Part shown: piece by piece, positions 37,322 through 46,426 of the stretch
How positions within the stretch are numbered: position 1 is the first letter of the stretch
Layout of the letters: each line of letters begins with the position of its first letter
Origin: Xanthobacter autotrophicus Py2
Lineage (GTDB): Bacteria > Pseudomonadota > Alphaproteobacteria > Rhizobiales > Xanthobacteraceae
Direction: 5' to 3'
DNA: 64,000 nt
NCBI GenBank assembly: GCA_000017645.1
Contig: CP000781.1
Span: 2,281,501 to 2,345,500, forward strand
The notes under the pieces: generated by a model
Databases searched by the model: none
What the model was told of the DNA's origin: nothing
The model's input: only the letters and a program-made list of their open reading frames with translations
Program-made: the position numbers and the translations under genes

Positions 37322-38001
37322 GCTTTCCACCCGCCAGCGGGAGGGCGCGGGACGGCGGCGCGGTGAGCCCCCGCGCCGCGCGCCACATGCCGTGGGTGAC
37401 CGACGGCCTGCGCGTGGGCCTGTTCGGCGGCAGCTTCAACCCGGCCCATGAGGCCCATCGCGCGGCGAGCCTGCTCGCTTTGCGGCGGCTGCGGCTCGAC
37501 CGGGTGTGGTGGCTTGTGACGCCGGGCAATCCCCTGAAGGACAATCGCGCCCTGCCGCCGCTGGAGGAGCGCGTCGCCATCGCCCGGCAGGTGGCGCGCC
37601 ATCCGCGCATCGACGTGACCGGCTTCGAGGCGGATCTCGGCGTGCGCTACAGCTACCAGAGCGTGGAATATCTGGCCCGGCGCCTGCCCACGGTGCGTTT
37701 CGTGTGGATCATGGGGGCGGACAATCTCGCCCGCTTCGACCGCTGGCAGCGCTGGCGCGCCATCGCCGATCTCATGCCCATGGCGGTGGTGGACCGCATG
37801 GGCGAGAGCCTCGCCGCCACCGCATCCGTGGCGGCTCAGGCGCTGGGGCGCTACCGCATCGAGGAGACCGACGCCCCCCTCCTGGCGGACCTGAAACCGC
37901 CCGCCTGGGTGTTCCTCCACGGGCTGAAATCCCCCATGTCTTCAACGGGAATACGGGCCGCGCGCAGGGGGCTCGACGGGCCGGCCCGCCAAACATCTTG
38001 A
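37318..38001 (+). CDS. nadD: Nicotinate-nucleotide adenylyltransferase
   Basis: This is a protein of up to 227 residues with the nucleotidyltransferase signature [15 protein letters not shown] near 35-49, [26 protein letters not shown] and the SSTGIR motif near the C-terminus. It adenylates nicotinate mononucleotide to deamido-NAD. The GTG at 37318 overlaps the proA stop and suits coupling. The first about 28 residues are not conserved, and an ATG at 37387 would also give an intact enzyme. Confidence 0.93.
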   Translation: MSFPPASGRARDGGAVSPRAARHMPWVTDGLRVGLFGGSFNPAHEAHRAASLLALRRLRLDRVWWLVTPGNPLKDNRALPPLEERVAIARQVARHPRIDVTGFEADLGVRYSYQSVEYLARRLPTVRFVWIMGADNLARFDRWQRWRAIADLMPMAVVDRMGESLAATASVAAQALGRYRIEETDAPLLADLKPPAWVFLHGLKSPMSSTGIRAARRGLDGPARQTS

Positions 38002-38110
38002 ATTTTCGTTGATTTAGCGCCATTGTGTGGGGGTGCGACGGTTTGTGCCGTCGCCTCCATCAAGAGGATTTGGACCCCTGTCCACGACGGCACTTCTGGC
38101 GGCCGCTGAG

Positions 38111-38473
38111 ATGACACCGCCCGCCACGGTCTCCCGGGCGCTTCCCGACGCCGAGGAGATTCTCGCCCTCGTCACTGCCCGGCTCGAAGACGACAAGTCC
38201 GAGGACATCGTCTCCATCGACCTGCGTGGCAAGACCTCCATCGCCGACTACATGGTGATCGCCTCCGGCCGCTCGCAGCGGCATGTGGGCGCTGTCGCCG
38301 AGCACCTCATCGAGGCGCTGAAGGCGGCTGGAATCAAGCACGTGCGGGTGGAAGGCCAGCCGGCCTGCGACTGGGTGCTCATCGACGCGAACGACGTGAT
38401 CGTCCACGTCTTCCAGCCCGAGGTCCGCAGCTTCTACAACATCGAGAAGATGTGGTCCGGGACGCGCCCCTGA
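38111..38473 (+). CDS. rsfS: Ribosomal silencing factor RsfS
   Basis: This 120-residue protein has the RsfS/Iojap domain (about 15-115) with the signature DYMVIASGRSQRHVGAVAE and VEGQPACDWVLIDANDVIVHVF. RsfS binds ribosomal protein L14 and blocks joining of 30S and 50S when nutrients are low. The ATG at 38111 lacks a clear ribosome site. An upstream in-frame CTG at 38078 with AGAGG ten bases before it is an alternative start. It sits between nadD and rlmH, its usual neighbours. Confidence 0.93.
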   Translation: MTPPATVSRALPDAEEILALVTARLEDDKSEDIVSIDLRGKTSIADYMVIASGRSQRHVGAVAEHLIEALKAAGIKHVRVEGQPACDWVLIDANDVIVHVFQPEVRSFYNIEKMWSGTRP

Positions 38474-38503
38474 TGCGTTCCGGGTCGGCTTGCTGAGAGC
38501 TGC

Positions 38504-38986
38504 GTGCGCCTCGTCCTCGCCTGTGTCGGCCGGCTGAAAGCCGGGGCCGAGCGCGACCTCGTCACGCGCTATGTGGATCGCATCCGTCCCGCCGGACGTC
38601 CCTTGGGCCTCGGCCCCTGCGACATGATCGAAATTCCGGAATCCGCCGCCCGCCGTGCCGAGGACCGCATGGCGGAGGAGGGCGCGGCGCTGCTTGCGGC
38701 CCTGCCCGCCGGCGCGGGGCTGATCGCGCTCGACCCGCGCGGGCGCCAGCTCTCCAGCGAGGATTTCGCGACGCGCATGGCGGCCCAGCGCGACGGCGGC
38801 CTGCCGGCGCTTGCCTTCATCATCGGCGGCGCGGACGGGCTCGCCGACGCGGTGCGGGACAAGGCAGCGCTCATGGTCGCCTACGGCACCGCCACCTTTC
38901 CCCACCAACTGGTGCGGGTGATGCTGGCGGAGCAGATCTACCGCGCCGTCACCATCCTTGCGGGCCATCCTTACCACCGGGCGTGA
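38504..38986 (+). CDS. rlmH: 23S rRNA (pseudouridine-1915-N3)-methyltransferase RlmH
   Basis: This 160-residue SPOUT methyltransferase has [17 protein letters not shown], the knot motif FIIGGADGL, and the C-terminal [21 protein letters not shown] followed by the GHPYHR ending typical of RlmH. It methylates pseudouridine 1915 in helix 69 of 23S rRNA. The start is GTG 38504 with a GAGAG-type site. It follows rsfS by 30 bases. Confidence 0.95.
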   Translation: MRLVLACVGRLKAGAERDLVTRYVDRIRPAGRPLGLGPCDMIEIPESAARRAEDRMAEEGAALLAALPAGAGLIALDPRGRQLSSEDFATRMAAQRDGGLPALAFIIGGADGLADAVRDKAALMVAYGTATFPHQLVRVMLAEQIYRAVTILAGHPYHRA

Positions 38987-39112
38987 GGCGATGGCGGCCC
39001 GCCTGCATTGACATCGGCGCCTTCGCCCCTTATCACGCCGGCTCGATCCAGCAACACGGTGTCGAAACGGGCCGCGCGGAAACGCGCAGCGGTCGGCCGG
39101 AAAGAGTTTGTC

Positions 39113-39238
39113 ATGAAGATCCGCAATTCGCTGAAGTCGCTGCTCGGCCGCCACCGGGACAACCGTCTCGTGCGCCGCAAGGGCCGCGTCTACATCATCA
39201 ACAAGACCCAGAAGCGCTACAAGGCGCGCCAGGGCTGA
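39113..39238 (+). CDS. rpmJ: Ribosomal protein bL36, zinc-free type
   Basis: This 41-residue basic protein is a bL36 of the longer form ([10 protein letters not shown] at the start, [15 protein letters not shown] in the middle, ending RYKARQG). It contains no cysteine, so it lacks the zinc ribbon of the C+ form. It is part of the 50S subunit. It stands alone, 126 bases after rlmH and not in the large ribosomal protein operon. The ATG at 39113 has GGAAAGAG-like bases upstream. Confidence 0.9.
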   Translation: MKIRNSLKSLLGRHRDNRLVRRKGRVYIINKTQKRYKARQG

Positions 39239-39414
39239 GCCCGTGCGCGGGCTCTCCACCTCTTGCCCGCGCCATTGCCTGCCCTTCTGCTTCTTGGGCT
39301 GGGACACCCGTTCCAGCCGGTCGTCCCGCTGTCTCCCCGCATCGTGACCGCCCCGCCCGGCTTCTGGCCGGCGGGTGAGTTGACGCGATCCGCGCATGGG
39401 CGGACACTTCAGCG

Positions 39415-40146
39415 ATGACCGAGGACACGCCGCCCATTCCCGCCCCTTGCGTCCGCGCTTCCCGCAGATGGAAGAGGCGCGCCCGGCCGGCCGCGCTTCT
39501 TTTCTGTTTTCCCCTCATGATCACGCTGTCCACAGGTGCCGGAGCCCAATCCGTGCTGCCGGGAGAGCGGGTTCCTGTGCCCCTGCCGGGCGTGCCGACG
39601 GGGCCGTCCGAGGCCCGTCCGCCGGCGGAGGCCGCGCCCGCCCGCCCGCGACTGCCCAAGGACAAGCGCACCCAGCTCGAAGGGCTGTTCGCGGCGCTGA
39701 AGGTGGCGCCGGACGACCGCAGCTCCAAGATCATCGCTGACCGGCTGGACCAGCTGTTCTCCGATTCCGGCAGTCCGAGCGTCGACCTGCTGATGGCGCG
39801 CGCCGGCGCAGCCGCCGAGGCCAAGGCATTTGACCTGGCGCTCCAGATCCTCGACCAGGTGATCGAGATCGAGCCTGACTATGTCGGCGCCCTCAGCAAG
39901 CGCGCCACCATCCTCTATTTGCGCGACGACTATGGCGGCGCCCTCGCCGACATTCGCGAGGTGCTGGCCCGCGAGCCGCGCCATTATTCCATGCTCTACG
40001 GCCTCGCCCTCATCATGCGCGAGCTGGGCGACGACAAGCGCGCATTGGAGGCGGTGCGCATGGCCCGCGCCGTCAATCCGCGCCTGGACGGCACCGAGGA
40101 GATGGAGAGCCAGCTGTCGCTGAAGGTGGAAGGCCGCGGGATCTGA
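39415..40146 (+). CDS. Exported TPR-repeat protein
   Basis: This 243-residue protein has a basic N-terminus, a signal-like hydrophobic stretch (about 26-42, GAGAQS cleavage region) and a Pro/Arg-rich linker. Three to four tetratricopeptide repeats follow (about 95-235): LLMARAGAAAEAKAFDLALQ, the canonical VGALSKRATILYLRDDYGGA, then MLYGLALIMRELGDDKRALEA. TPRs mediate protein contacts, and the partner is unknown. It probably acts in the periplasm. It converges with the DUF1036 gene 26 bases away. No ribosome site is obvious before the ATG at 39415. Confidence 0.82.
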   Translation: MTEDTPPIPAPCVRASRRWKRRARPAALLFCFPLMITLSTGAGAQSVLPGERVPVPLPGVPTGPSEARPPAEAAPARPRLPKDKRTQLEGLFAALKVAPDDRSSKIIADRLDQLFSDSGSPSVDLLMARAGAAAEAKAFDLALQILDQVIEIEPDYVGALSKRATILYLRDDYGGALADIREVLAREPRHYSMLYGLALIMRELGDDKRALEAVRMARAVNPRLDGTEEMESQLSLKVEGRGI

Positions 40147-40172
40147 CACCGACCATCCCGGTCGGCGCGGTC

Positions 40173-40721
40173 CTATCTAGGCCTTGGCGGCGGGGGCGGC
40201 GGAGGAGGCACGTTCGCCTGCGCCGGCTTGGTCTGGTTCGATTCGGTCAGCTGCACGGTCCAGGCCTTCTGCTCCTTCGTGTCCACCTCGAAGAAGCCGG
40301 TGCGGTCGAAGCCGCGCGCGAGGCAGTCGTCAGCGGCCTTGATGGTGAATTCCTTTTCCCGCGTGCACATGTAGGCTTTGCCGGCCCATTCCCCGCCCTG
40401 GTCGTAATCCACGGCGTAGAGGTAATAAAAGCGGGCCGACAACTCGCCGCGCAGCAGGGTCTCGCAGCTGTTGGCCGAGACGTTCCACCAGCCTTCCGTG
40501 GTCCAGATGTCGCCGTCCTTGTAGCCGAGGGCGATGCCGATCCGGCTCTGGGTGCGGTTGCACAGGCGGAATTCGGCGGCGGCGGCATCCGGCAACAGCG
40601 CTGCGGCCGGTGCAGCCGCGCACAGCACGAGCAAAGCGTGGCGCAGGCCGCGCGACATCGCGCGCGGGAGGCGCCGGCTCAGTGTGGTGAAACGGGTCAT
40701 GCCGTCGGACGGGAAGGACAT
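40173..40721 (-). CDS. Exported DUF1036 family protein
   Basis: This protein of about 182 residues has a signal peptide ending near AAAA (residue about 35) and a DUF1036 domain. The domain contains FRLCNRTQSRIGIALGY, EGWWNVSANSCETLL, YYLYAVDY, and a second Cys pair in YMCTREKEFTIKAADDCLARG. The four cysteines suggest two disulphides, fitting a periplasmic location. The C-terminus is a poly-proline tail (NVPPPPPPPPRPR). The start is uncertain: ATGs at 40721, 40700 and 40658 are all in frame, and the last gives the most typical signal peptide. It follows an EamA transporter on the same strand. Function unknown. Confidence 0.85.
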   Translation of the reverse strand: MSFPSDGMTRFTTLSRRLPRAMSRGLRHALLVLCAAAPAAALLPDAAAAEFRLCNRTQSRIGIALGYKDGDIWTTEGWWNVSANSCETLLRGELSARFYYLYAVDYDQGGEWAGKAYMCTREKEFTIKAADDCLARGFDRTGFFEVDTKEQKAWTVQLTESNQTKPAQANVPPPPPPPPRPR

Positions 40722-40756
40722 GTCGCGATGGTGTGTGCCTCTAAGCCGCCGGCCCG

Positions 40757-41755
40757 TCAATGCCCGCGCGAGGATGGGCGATCTGGCGGCCGGTCTTGCG
40801 CCGTTGCTGCCCCTTCTGCCGCCGGATCGGGGCGCGAGCGAGGCAGCCCCAGTGCCGGTTTATCGGCCTGCCGCGGCCGCGCCACCACCAGGCCACCCAG
40901 AATGAGCAGCCCGCCCACCGCCTGAAGGGCTCCAATGGGTTCGTGGAGGAGCAGCGCGCCCAGCACTGCGGCCGACACCACCTCCAGGAAGAACACCAGA
41001 GCGCCGAAGGCCGGCGGCACCAGGGCGAGCCCCACTGCCATCAGCCCCTGTCCGCCCACCTGGGCGACCAGGGCGAGGGCCACCAGCGCCGCCACTCCGC
41101 CTGTGCTCGACGGCCAGAGGGTCGGCTCGGCGAGGATTGCGACGACGAACAGGATCGCCGCCGTCGCCGCCGTGGACACCAGCGTCGCCGCCGCCGCACT
41201 CCGGGTGTGCCGGGCGCGGCTCAGGGCCAGGAAATAGCCGGCGAAAAACAGGGCGGTGACGAGTCCGGCGGCGTCACCCGGCAGGTGTGCGGGATCGAAC
41301 TGCCAGCTGCGCCCCACCAGCGCCAGCGCTCCGAGCCCGCACAGGCCGAGCCCGGTCCAGCCAGCGCGCGAGACGTTCTGGCGCAGCACCAGGACGGCGA
41401 AGGCGGTGATCCACACCGGCGAGGTGGTGGCGAGCACGGTGGCATTGGCAACCGTGGTGCCGAGGATGGCGAGGTGCCAGAAAACGAGGTCACCGGCGAA
41501 GAAGCCCCCGGCCAGCAGCGAGGCGCGATCCGGCCGGAACGCCCGTCGCCCCTCCGCCAGCGCGGCCCAGGCGGCGAGCACGGGCAAGGCGAGGCCCACC
41601 CGCCAGAACGCGCTGGCGAACGGCCCCACATCCGCCTGTCGCACGAACAGGACGGAGGCGCCCATGGCGAGCGCGCCGAGAGTCAGGGTCGCAATGCCGA
41701 AGGCGAGGCGCGGGAAGGGCTGGGCTGTCACGAAGCGGATCGGGTTCGGGGACAT
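40757..41755 (-). CDS. EamA/DMT-family transporter
   Basis: This 332-residue inner-membrane protein has ten predicted helices in two EamA repeats: the first with FWRVGLALPVLAAWAAL and FWHLAILGTTVANATVLA, the second with LVPPAFGALVFFLEVV and a LLLHEPIGALQAVGGLLIL end. The family exports small metabolites or amino acids, and the substrate is unknown. About 35 residues of hydrophilic Pro/Arg/Asp-rich tail follow the last helix. The ATG at 41755 lacks a strong ribosome site. It is 35 bases upstream of the DUF1036 gene and divergent from gapR. Confidence 0.88.
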   Translation of the reverse strand: MSPNPIRFVTAQPFPRLAFGIATLTLGALAMGASVLFVRQADVGPFASAFWRVGLALPVLAAWAALAEGRRAFRPDRASLLAGGFFAGDLVFWHLAILGTTVANATVLATTSPVWITAFAVLVLRQNVSRAGWTGLGLCGLGALALVGRSWQFDPAHLPGDAAGLVTALFFAGYFLALSRARHTRSAAAATLVSTAATAAILFVVAILAEPTLWPSSTGGVAALVALALVAQVGGQGLMAVGLALVPPAFGALVFFLEVVSAAVLGALLLHEPIGALQAVGGLLILGGLVVARPRQADKPALGLPRSRPDPAAEGAATAQDRPPDRPSSRGH

Positions 41756-42093
41756 GAGGCGCGCCGGAAGCGGCGGTCGTGGTGGGCGGGGTATTGCGCC
41801 AATCCCGGCCCGCCGCAACAGGGTCGCTTCGCCCGGAGGCGGGCCGGGCGCCCGGATCGCGCCACGGTGCGGCGTGAGGGCAATGGCGGGTATTTGGGAT
41901 CAAGATACCATAAGCCTCCATCACACCCCGGCTGCGGCGTGGATAGCGGGGACGCATCCTTGACGCGGGCCCGCGCGGCGGCCTCTATCTTCGTCCCGTT
42001 CTGGAGCCGTGCCGGTTCCGGACCCGTATTTCGCGCGATCCGCAGGCCGGCTTGGTCCGCGGAGTGCGCTGTCGAGCCAAGGAGACCGGCCAG
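41756..42093. other. 338-bp divergent intergenic region before gapR
   Basis: No gene is seen. It should hold promoters for the EamA gene and gapR. The inverted repeat GGTAT (41889-41893) with ATACC (41905-41909) marks an AT-richer patch that could be an operator. A ribosome site AAGGAG (42079-42084) belongs to gapR. Confidence 0.45.
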
Positions 42094-42357
42094 GTGGCTG
42101 AAGACGCATCGGAAGGCCCCGCGGGCTTTGCCAAGGAGCAGCTCAAGTCCTTCATCGAGCGCATCGAGCGTCTCGAGGAGGAGAAGAAGGCCATCGCCGA
42201 CGACATCAAGGATGTGTTCGCCGAGGCCAAGGCCAACGGCTTCGACGTGAAGGCCCTGCGCGCCATCCTCAAGATCCGCAAGGAAGACGCCGAGGAGCGC
42301 AAGGAGCTGGAAGCGATCGTGGAGCTTTATCTCCAGGCGCTGGGCATCTTCGTTTAG
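42094..42357 (+). CDS. gapR: GapR (DUF2312) nucleoid-associated protein
   Basis: This 87-residue DUF2312 protein is nearly all helical: [18 protein letters not shown] forms the coiled-coil dimer helix, then [25 protein letters not shown] and the C-terminal [15 protein letters not shown]. In Caulobacter, GapR clamps overtwisted DNA ahead of polymerases and stimulates topoisomerases. The start is GTG 42094 with AAGGAG nine bases upstream; upstream in-frame codons are not conserved. It appears monocistronic and is followed by a GC hairpin. Confidence 0.93.
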   Translation: MAEDASEGPAGFAKEQLKSFIERIERLEEEKKAIADDIKDVFAEAKANGFDVKALRAILKIRKEDAEERKELEAIVELYLQALGIFV

Positions 42358-42370
42358 GCAAGTTTAGGGC

Positions 42371-42388
42371 GGCGGGGGCGGCCCCGCC
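42371..42388 (+). terminator. GC hairpin after gapR
   Basis: GGCGGGG (42371-42377) and CCCCGCC (42382-42388) form a 7-bp stem with a GCGG loop 13 bases after the gapR stop. No U-run follows. Confidence 0.4.
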
Positions 42389-42437
42389 GCGTCACGCCGC
42401 CGCTTAGGCAGAAGCTAGCCCGAATGGACCGGTGCGC

Positions 42438-43946
42438 TCACATGCGCTGGGTGTAGGCGATGGCCGGGGCGCGGAACACATAGGTGGGCAGGTCCGCCAC
42501 CGCCGTGCCGGAAAAGCGGGATTTCAGGCCGAACGAGCCATCCCGCGAGAAGGCGGAGGCCACCACTTCGTGGGGCGGCGCCATGAAGGTGGCGAGCTGC
42601 CGCAGCTCCGGCGTGCGCAGATACAATTCCGTGGAGAGGCTCGGCGACAGGAACAGCCGGCCGAACGTGACCTCGGCGACGCGGGCGCGCGGCTTTCCGG
42701 CGGAAGCCGGCGCATGGGCCACGGTGGGGGCGGCGGCGTTGGGCATCATTCCGCCCGAGAGGGTGCTGCGCTGCTCGCTCAAGGGGCCCGGCGAGGCATA
42801 GCCCAGGGCCGGACCCTCTTCCGACGCCTCGCCGCGGGTGATGACGGCGGGCAGTGGCACCGAGCCGGCGTTGGAGCCGGGTGCGGTCAGGCTCGCCACC
42901 CGCGCGTCGCGGCCGCCGGCTTCGGCCGGGCGGCGCTGGGGCAGGGGGGCGAACAGGCTGGCATTGGCGGCCACCAGCGCCCCTGCGGCGATCTCGGCCG
43001 GGCGGGACGGGGGCACGGGCGCGGTCGCCACCTGGACAGCGGCCGGAGCGCCCTTGCCGCTGGCGCGGGTGGGCGCGGCGTCCTCGGTTGTGGTTTCGGC
43101 GGCGGCGACCGTGGTGGTCTCGCCGCCCTCGTCGTCGTCCGCATCCTTCTTGCCGAACAGGCCGGAGAAGAACTTCTTCACGCCCTTGCCACTGTCGGCC
43201 GAGGCCACGGTGACGCCGGCCTTGGAGCCTCGGGCCTGGATTTCGGCGAGGGCGGTATTATAGCCGGAGAGGGGCCGCCCGTCGGTGGGCACGTGCACGG
43301 TCTTGCCATCGGGGAAGACGCGGGCGAGCTGGTCGTGGGTCATGCGCGGCCAGTGGCGCACGTTACCGGTGTCCATGTGGACGAAGGGCGAGCCGGAGGT
43401 GGGATAGAAGCCCACGCCGCCGCGCTGGAGCCGAAGGCCGGCGACGCGCAGGTCGGTGAGGTTCACGCCCGGAATGTAGAAGTCCATGGCCCGGCCCAGC
43501 ATGTGCTGGGAGAATTTCGCCACGCCGCTGGAGCGCGCGCGCAGCATGGAATTGGTCTCGGGCGAGCGGTAGGACGAGACGATCTGGATCGGCGCCGTGG
43601 CGTCGGTCTCGCGATAGACCTCCCACACGATGTCGAACAGGCCCGGATCCATCTGCGTGGACTTCTGGTTGCGCCAGTCCCGCAGGAAATGATTGAGCTG
43701 GGCCAGCACCTCGGCGTCGTAGCGGCCGTTCTTCTTGAAGGTGAAGCTGCCGCTCTCGCCGGAATGGGTGTGGTGCAGGGTGATGGTGCGGGTGTCGCCG
43801 TTGGCCACCGCGTTCTGCAGCGAGGAGGTGCCGGCAATCAGAAGGCTCGACCCGATGGCGACGGCCCGGAGCGCGGGCAGCCCCTTGATGCGCAAGGTTT
43901 TTGCGCGCAGGGATCGGACGGCAGTGATCGCGGAACGTATGGCCAA
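42438..43946 (-). CDS. Exported DUF882 (YcbK-like, peptidase M15 fold) protein
   Basis: The 502-residue protein has a basic N-terminus with a hydrophobic export segment (about 27-45). A DUF882/YcbK domain follows (about 50-215), with LHHTHSGE, IQIVSSYRSPETNSML, FSQHMLGRAMDF and FVHMDTGNVRHW; these His/Asp motifs are the metal site of M15-type peptidases. The C-terminal half (about 240-500) is a low-complexity Ala/Pro/Thr region ending in a small folded patch. Members are thought to act on peptidoglycan peptides in the periplasm. The start codon is TTG 43946, with no good ribosome site seen, so it is uncertain. A 366-bp gap separates it from the L,D-transpeptidase gene upstream. Confidence 0.85.
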   Translation of the reverse strand: MAIRSAITAVRSLRAKTLRIKGLPALRAVAIGSSLLIAGTSSLQNAVANGDTRTITLHHTHSGESGSFTFKKNGRYDAEVLAQLNHFLRDWRNQKSTQMDPGLFDIVWEVYRETDATAPIQIVSSYRSPETNSMLRARSSGVAKFSQHMLGRAMDFYIPGVNLTDLRVAGLRLQRGGVGFYPTSGSPFVHMDTGNVRHWPRMTHDQLARVFPDGKTVHVPTDGRPLSGYNTALAEIQARGSKAGVTVASADSGKGVKKFFSGLFGKKDADDDEGGETTTVAAAETTTEDAAPTRASGKGAPAAVQVATAPVPPSRPAEIAAGALVAANASLFAPLPQRRPAEAGGRDARVASLTAPGSNAGSVPLPAVITRGEASEEGPALGYASPGPLSEQRSTLSGGMMPNAAAPTVAHAPASAGKPRARVAEVTFGRLFLSPSLSTELYLRTPELRQLATFMAPPHEVVASAFSRDGSFGLKSRFSGTAVADLPTYVFRAPAIAYTQRM

Positions 43947-44312
43947 TGTCTCGAACCCGAGGCTCAGATGTCAAGGACGCCGCGACTGTTGCCGCGACGC
44001 TATGGGATGAGAGTCTTGTCGGGTTCGGTTAAGGGTGAGTTGACACCCCGCGCCCCCATGCGAACGAACCGCAGGTTTCCCTGAAGCATCGGTCACGGGT
44101 CCGTGAATTATCGGCGGAGTGTGGCAAAAACGTGCCGACCCTTGCGTCGGGCTGTGGCTTTGCCGCACCATGCAACCTGTGACATGCGATATTCACAGGC
44201 CGAAAAGCGCGGCAGACTGACGCGTGTGCGATTGGGCTCAGAGCTTCAAGTTATTGAAAAACAAAGGGACGGCCGTTGGGCCGTCCCTGTCGCAGCGGTA
44301 TGTTGGGGAGGA
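43947..44312. other. 366-bp gap between the L,D-transpeptidase and DUF882 genes
   Basis: The right end holds the L,D-transpeptidase terminator (listed separately). I see no coding frame in the rest. It presumably carries the DUF882 promoter, since the terminator makes read-through unlikely. Confidence 0.5.
44261..44287 (-). terminator. Rho-independent terminator of the L,D-transpeptidase gene
   Basis: On the minus strand GGGACGGCC, loop CAAC and GGCCGTCCC pair perfectly (44266-44287) and run into TTTGTTTTTC. It lies about 25 bases after the stop codon at 44313. Confidence 0.85.
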
Positions 44313-46331
44313 TCAGCGCGTCTTCGGCGCGGTGCCCCGGGTGGAGGTGCCGTCGGCGATTCGCTGCTTGCCGTTGAGGCCCAGCAGGGTCTTGGTCTCG
44401 GCATTGATGCCGTAGAGATCCTCGCGCACAGCGAGGCGGCCGGCATCGTCCACCACCACGTTGAAATAGACGATGTGCACCGGGAAGCGCTGCTTCAGGT
44501 TCACATAGCGCTCGGAGCTGCCGAACATCTTGCCGATGCGCGTCTGGGTCCAGTGATCGTTGGGCAGGCCGAGGTTGAAGATGACTTCGCCGAACTTGAG
44601 CGGCTCGTAGACCCGCACGCAGCCGTGGCTGTAGGCGCGCCGGTCGTTCTGGAACAGCGCCTTGGACGGGGTGTCGTGCAGATAGACCGAATGGTCGTTG
44701 GGGAACATGAACTTGATGCGCCCCAGCGCGTTGCGCTCGCTGGGCACCTGGCGGAACGAATAGCCGCCGGACCCGTTGCGCACCACCTCGATCCCGCGCC
44801 GCGACAGGGCCGAGGGGTCGGACCGCAGCAGCGGCATCATCTCGTTGCGGGCGATGGACGGCGGGATGTTCCACGCCGGGTTCACCACGATGTACTGCAT
44901 CTCGCGGCTGAGCAGGGGCGTCGGCGTCTCCGGCTTGCCGACCACTACCCGCGTCTCGTGGATCTCATGGCCGCTCTGGTAGATGCGGACCAGGAATTCC
45001 GGAATGTTCACCATCACATAGGATTCGCCGAGGTCGCGCGGCAGCCAGCGCCAGCGCTCCATGTTGGCGATTACGTCCGACTTCAGGCTGCCGCCGCCGG
45101 GGGTGGCCCCGGCGTTGAGGGCGGCGATGGTGGAGGGGCCGACGATGCCGGTGGGCTTGATCTTGGATGCCTCCTGGAAGGCCTTCACCGCATCCACCAG
45201 CGCCGGGTCGTAGGCGTTGTCGTCCGCCGGCCGGCCGGTGACGCCGAGGCGGGTGCGCAGGGTGGGAATGCGCGGGTCGCTGGCGCCGGGGCGGATCTGC
45301 GCGCCGGGCGGAACGGCAACCACGCCGGGGGTCTGTCCGGTCACCCGGGCGAGCTGCGCCTTCAGGGCGCGATAGCCGGCATGGGTCGGGTTGTAGGCGG
45401 CCAGCGCCGCATTGGCATCGGGGGCATAGGCCACCTTGGCCAGCACTGCGGTGGGGTCGGGAATCTCGCGCACCGGTGTCACCAGCGCCGAGATGCGGCC
45501 GGGATCGAAGCGGCCGGCCTGGGCATGCCGCGCATAGGTGAGCACCGCGACGGCGAGCTTCAGCTCGGTGCGGGCAAGATCTGAGGCGGTGGCGCCGGGC
45601 TTCGGTGCGGGAACCGCATAATCGGTGGGCTCGAGGCCATCCTCGCCGGCGGCCTCGAAGCGGGCGATCACCGCCTTGCCGCGGGCGTCGATGCCTTTCA
45701 GCCCGACGAACACCGGCATGTTCTGTCGCGCGCCGTAGAAGGCGACGAGGGCTTCCTGCTCCTTCTTCGAAGCCGTGACGGTCTCGGGCGTCGCCAGCAG
45801 CGCCGCGATGGCCTCGGCCACCGGGGCGAGGGGATCTTCAACCGCGACGGTCACCGGCGGGGCCGCCGGCGCGGGGGTCGCGGCCGGCGCGGGTGCGGCG
45901 ATCGTCGCAGCAGGCTGGGCCGGGGTGGAGGTCGGCGCCGACTGGGCCTGTGCCGGCGGAGCGGAATGTGTCAGCGGAAGGGTTTGGGCCGTGTCGCCAG
46001 CCGAATCCACGCCGCCACGCACCCGAGTTGCCGGTGCGGCGGGCGAAACCGGTGCGGGCGTCGCCGCCACAGCGCGCGGGGCGGGGGCCGTCACGGGGGG
46101 CAGCGGCGTGGTCAGGGGCACATCGCCCGTTCCCATGCCGGCATTGCCGGTGAGGGGTGCTGCGGCGGGCGGATCGGGCTGTTCCGCAAAGGCGGGGATG
46201 GACGCGGCAAGCGACGCGCCGACGAGCCCTGCGGCCATCAGCCGGGAGAGCGTGCCCGCCAGCCCCGTCACCACGCGCCCTTTGTCCTGACGCCGATACC
46301 CGTTAGCCCCGTACCCACTGGCCCCAAACAT
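44313..46331 (-). CDS. L,D-transpeptidase with peptidoglycan-binding domain (YcbB-like)
   Basis: This 672-residue protein has a signal peptide (hydrophobic about 30-47, IPAFA cleavage region) and a long Ala/Pro/Thr linker (about 50-165). A scaffold domain follows with a peptidoglycan-binding motif (about 350-420), then a YkuD catalytic domain (about 445-620). The YkuD domain has YIVVNPAWNIPPSI and the active site YSHGCVRVYEPL, with the catalytic cysteine. Such enzymes form 3-3 crosslinks in peptidoglycan, which dominate in Rhizobiales. The ATG at 46331 has GGAG and AAGG upstream. With the DUF882, oligoendopeptidase, EnvC-like and CtpA genes nearby, it forms a cell-envelope neighbourhood. Confidence 0.92.
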   Translation of the reverse strand: MFGASGYGANGYRRQDKGRVVTGLAGTLSRLMAAGLVGASLAASIPAFAEQPDPPAAAPLTGNAGMGTGDVPLTTPLPPVTAPAPRAVAATPAPVSPAAPATRVRGGVDSAGDTAQTLPLTHSAPPAQAQSAPTSTPAQPAATIAAPAPAATPAPAAPPVTVAVEDPLAPVAEAIAALLATPETVTASKKEQEALVAFYGARQNMPVFVGLKGIDARGKAVIARFEAAGEDGLEPTDYAVPAPKPGATASDLARTELKLAVAVLTYARHAQAGRFDPGRISALVTPVREIPDPTAVLAKVAYAPDANAALAAYNPTHAGYRALKAQLARVTGQTPGVVAVPPGAQIRPGASDPRIPTLRTRLGVTGRPADDNAYDPALVDAVKAFQEASKIKPTGIVGPSTIAALNAGATPGGGSLKSDVIANMERWRWLPRDLGESYVMVNIPEFLVRIYQSGHEIHETRVVVGKPETPTPLLSREMQYIVVNPAWNIPPSIARNEMMPLLRSDPSALSRRGIEVVRNGSGGYSFRQVPSERNALGRIKFMFPNDHSVYLHDTPSKALFQNDRRAYSHGCVRVYEPLKFGEVIFNLGLPNDHWTQTRIGKMFGSSERYVNLKQRFPVHIVYFNVVVDDAGRLAVREDLYGINAETKTLLGLNGKQRIADGTSTRGTAPKTR

Positions 46332-46426
46332 GGCCTTCTCCTCGCCACAGCCCCGCCCGTTGGTGCCGTGCTCCGGCGTTCCGATCAACTCACAAGCTTG
46401 AGCGGGCCAAGGTTTTCACTGCCTTG

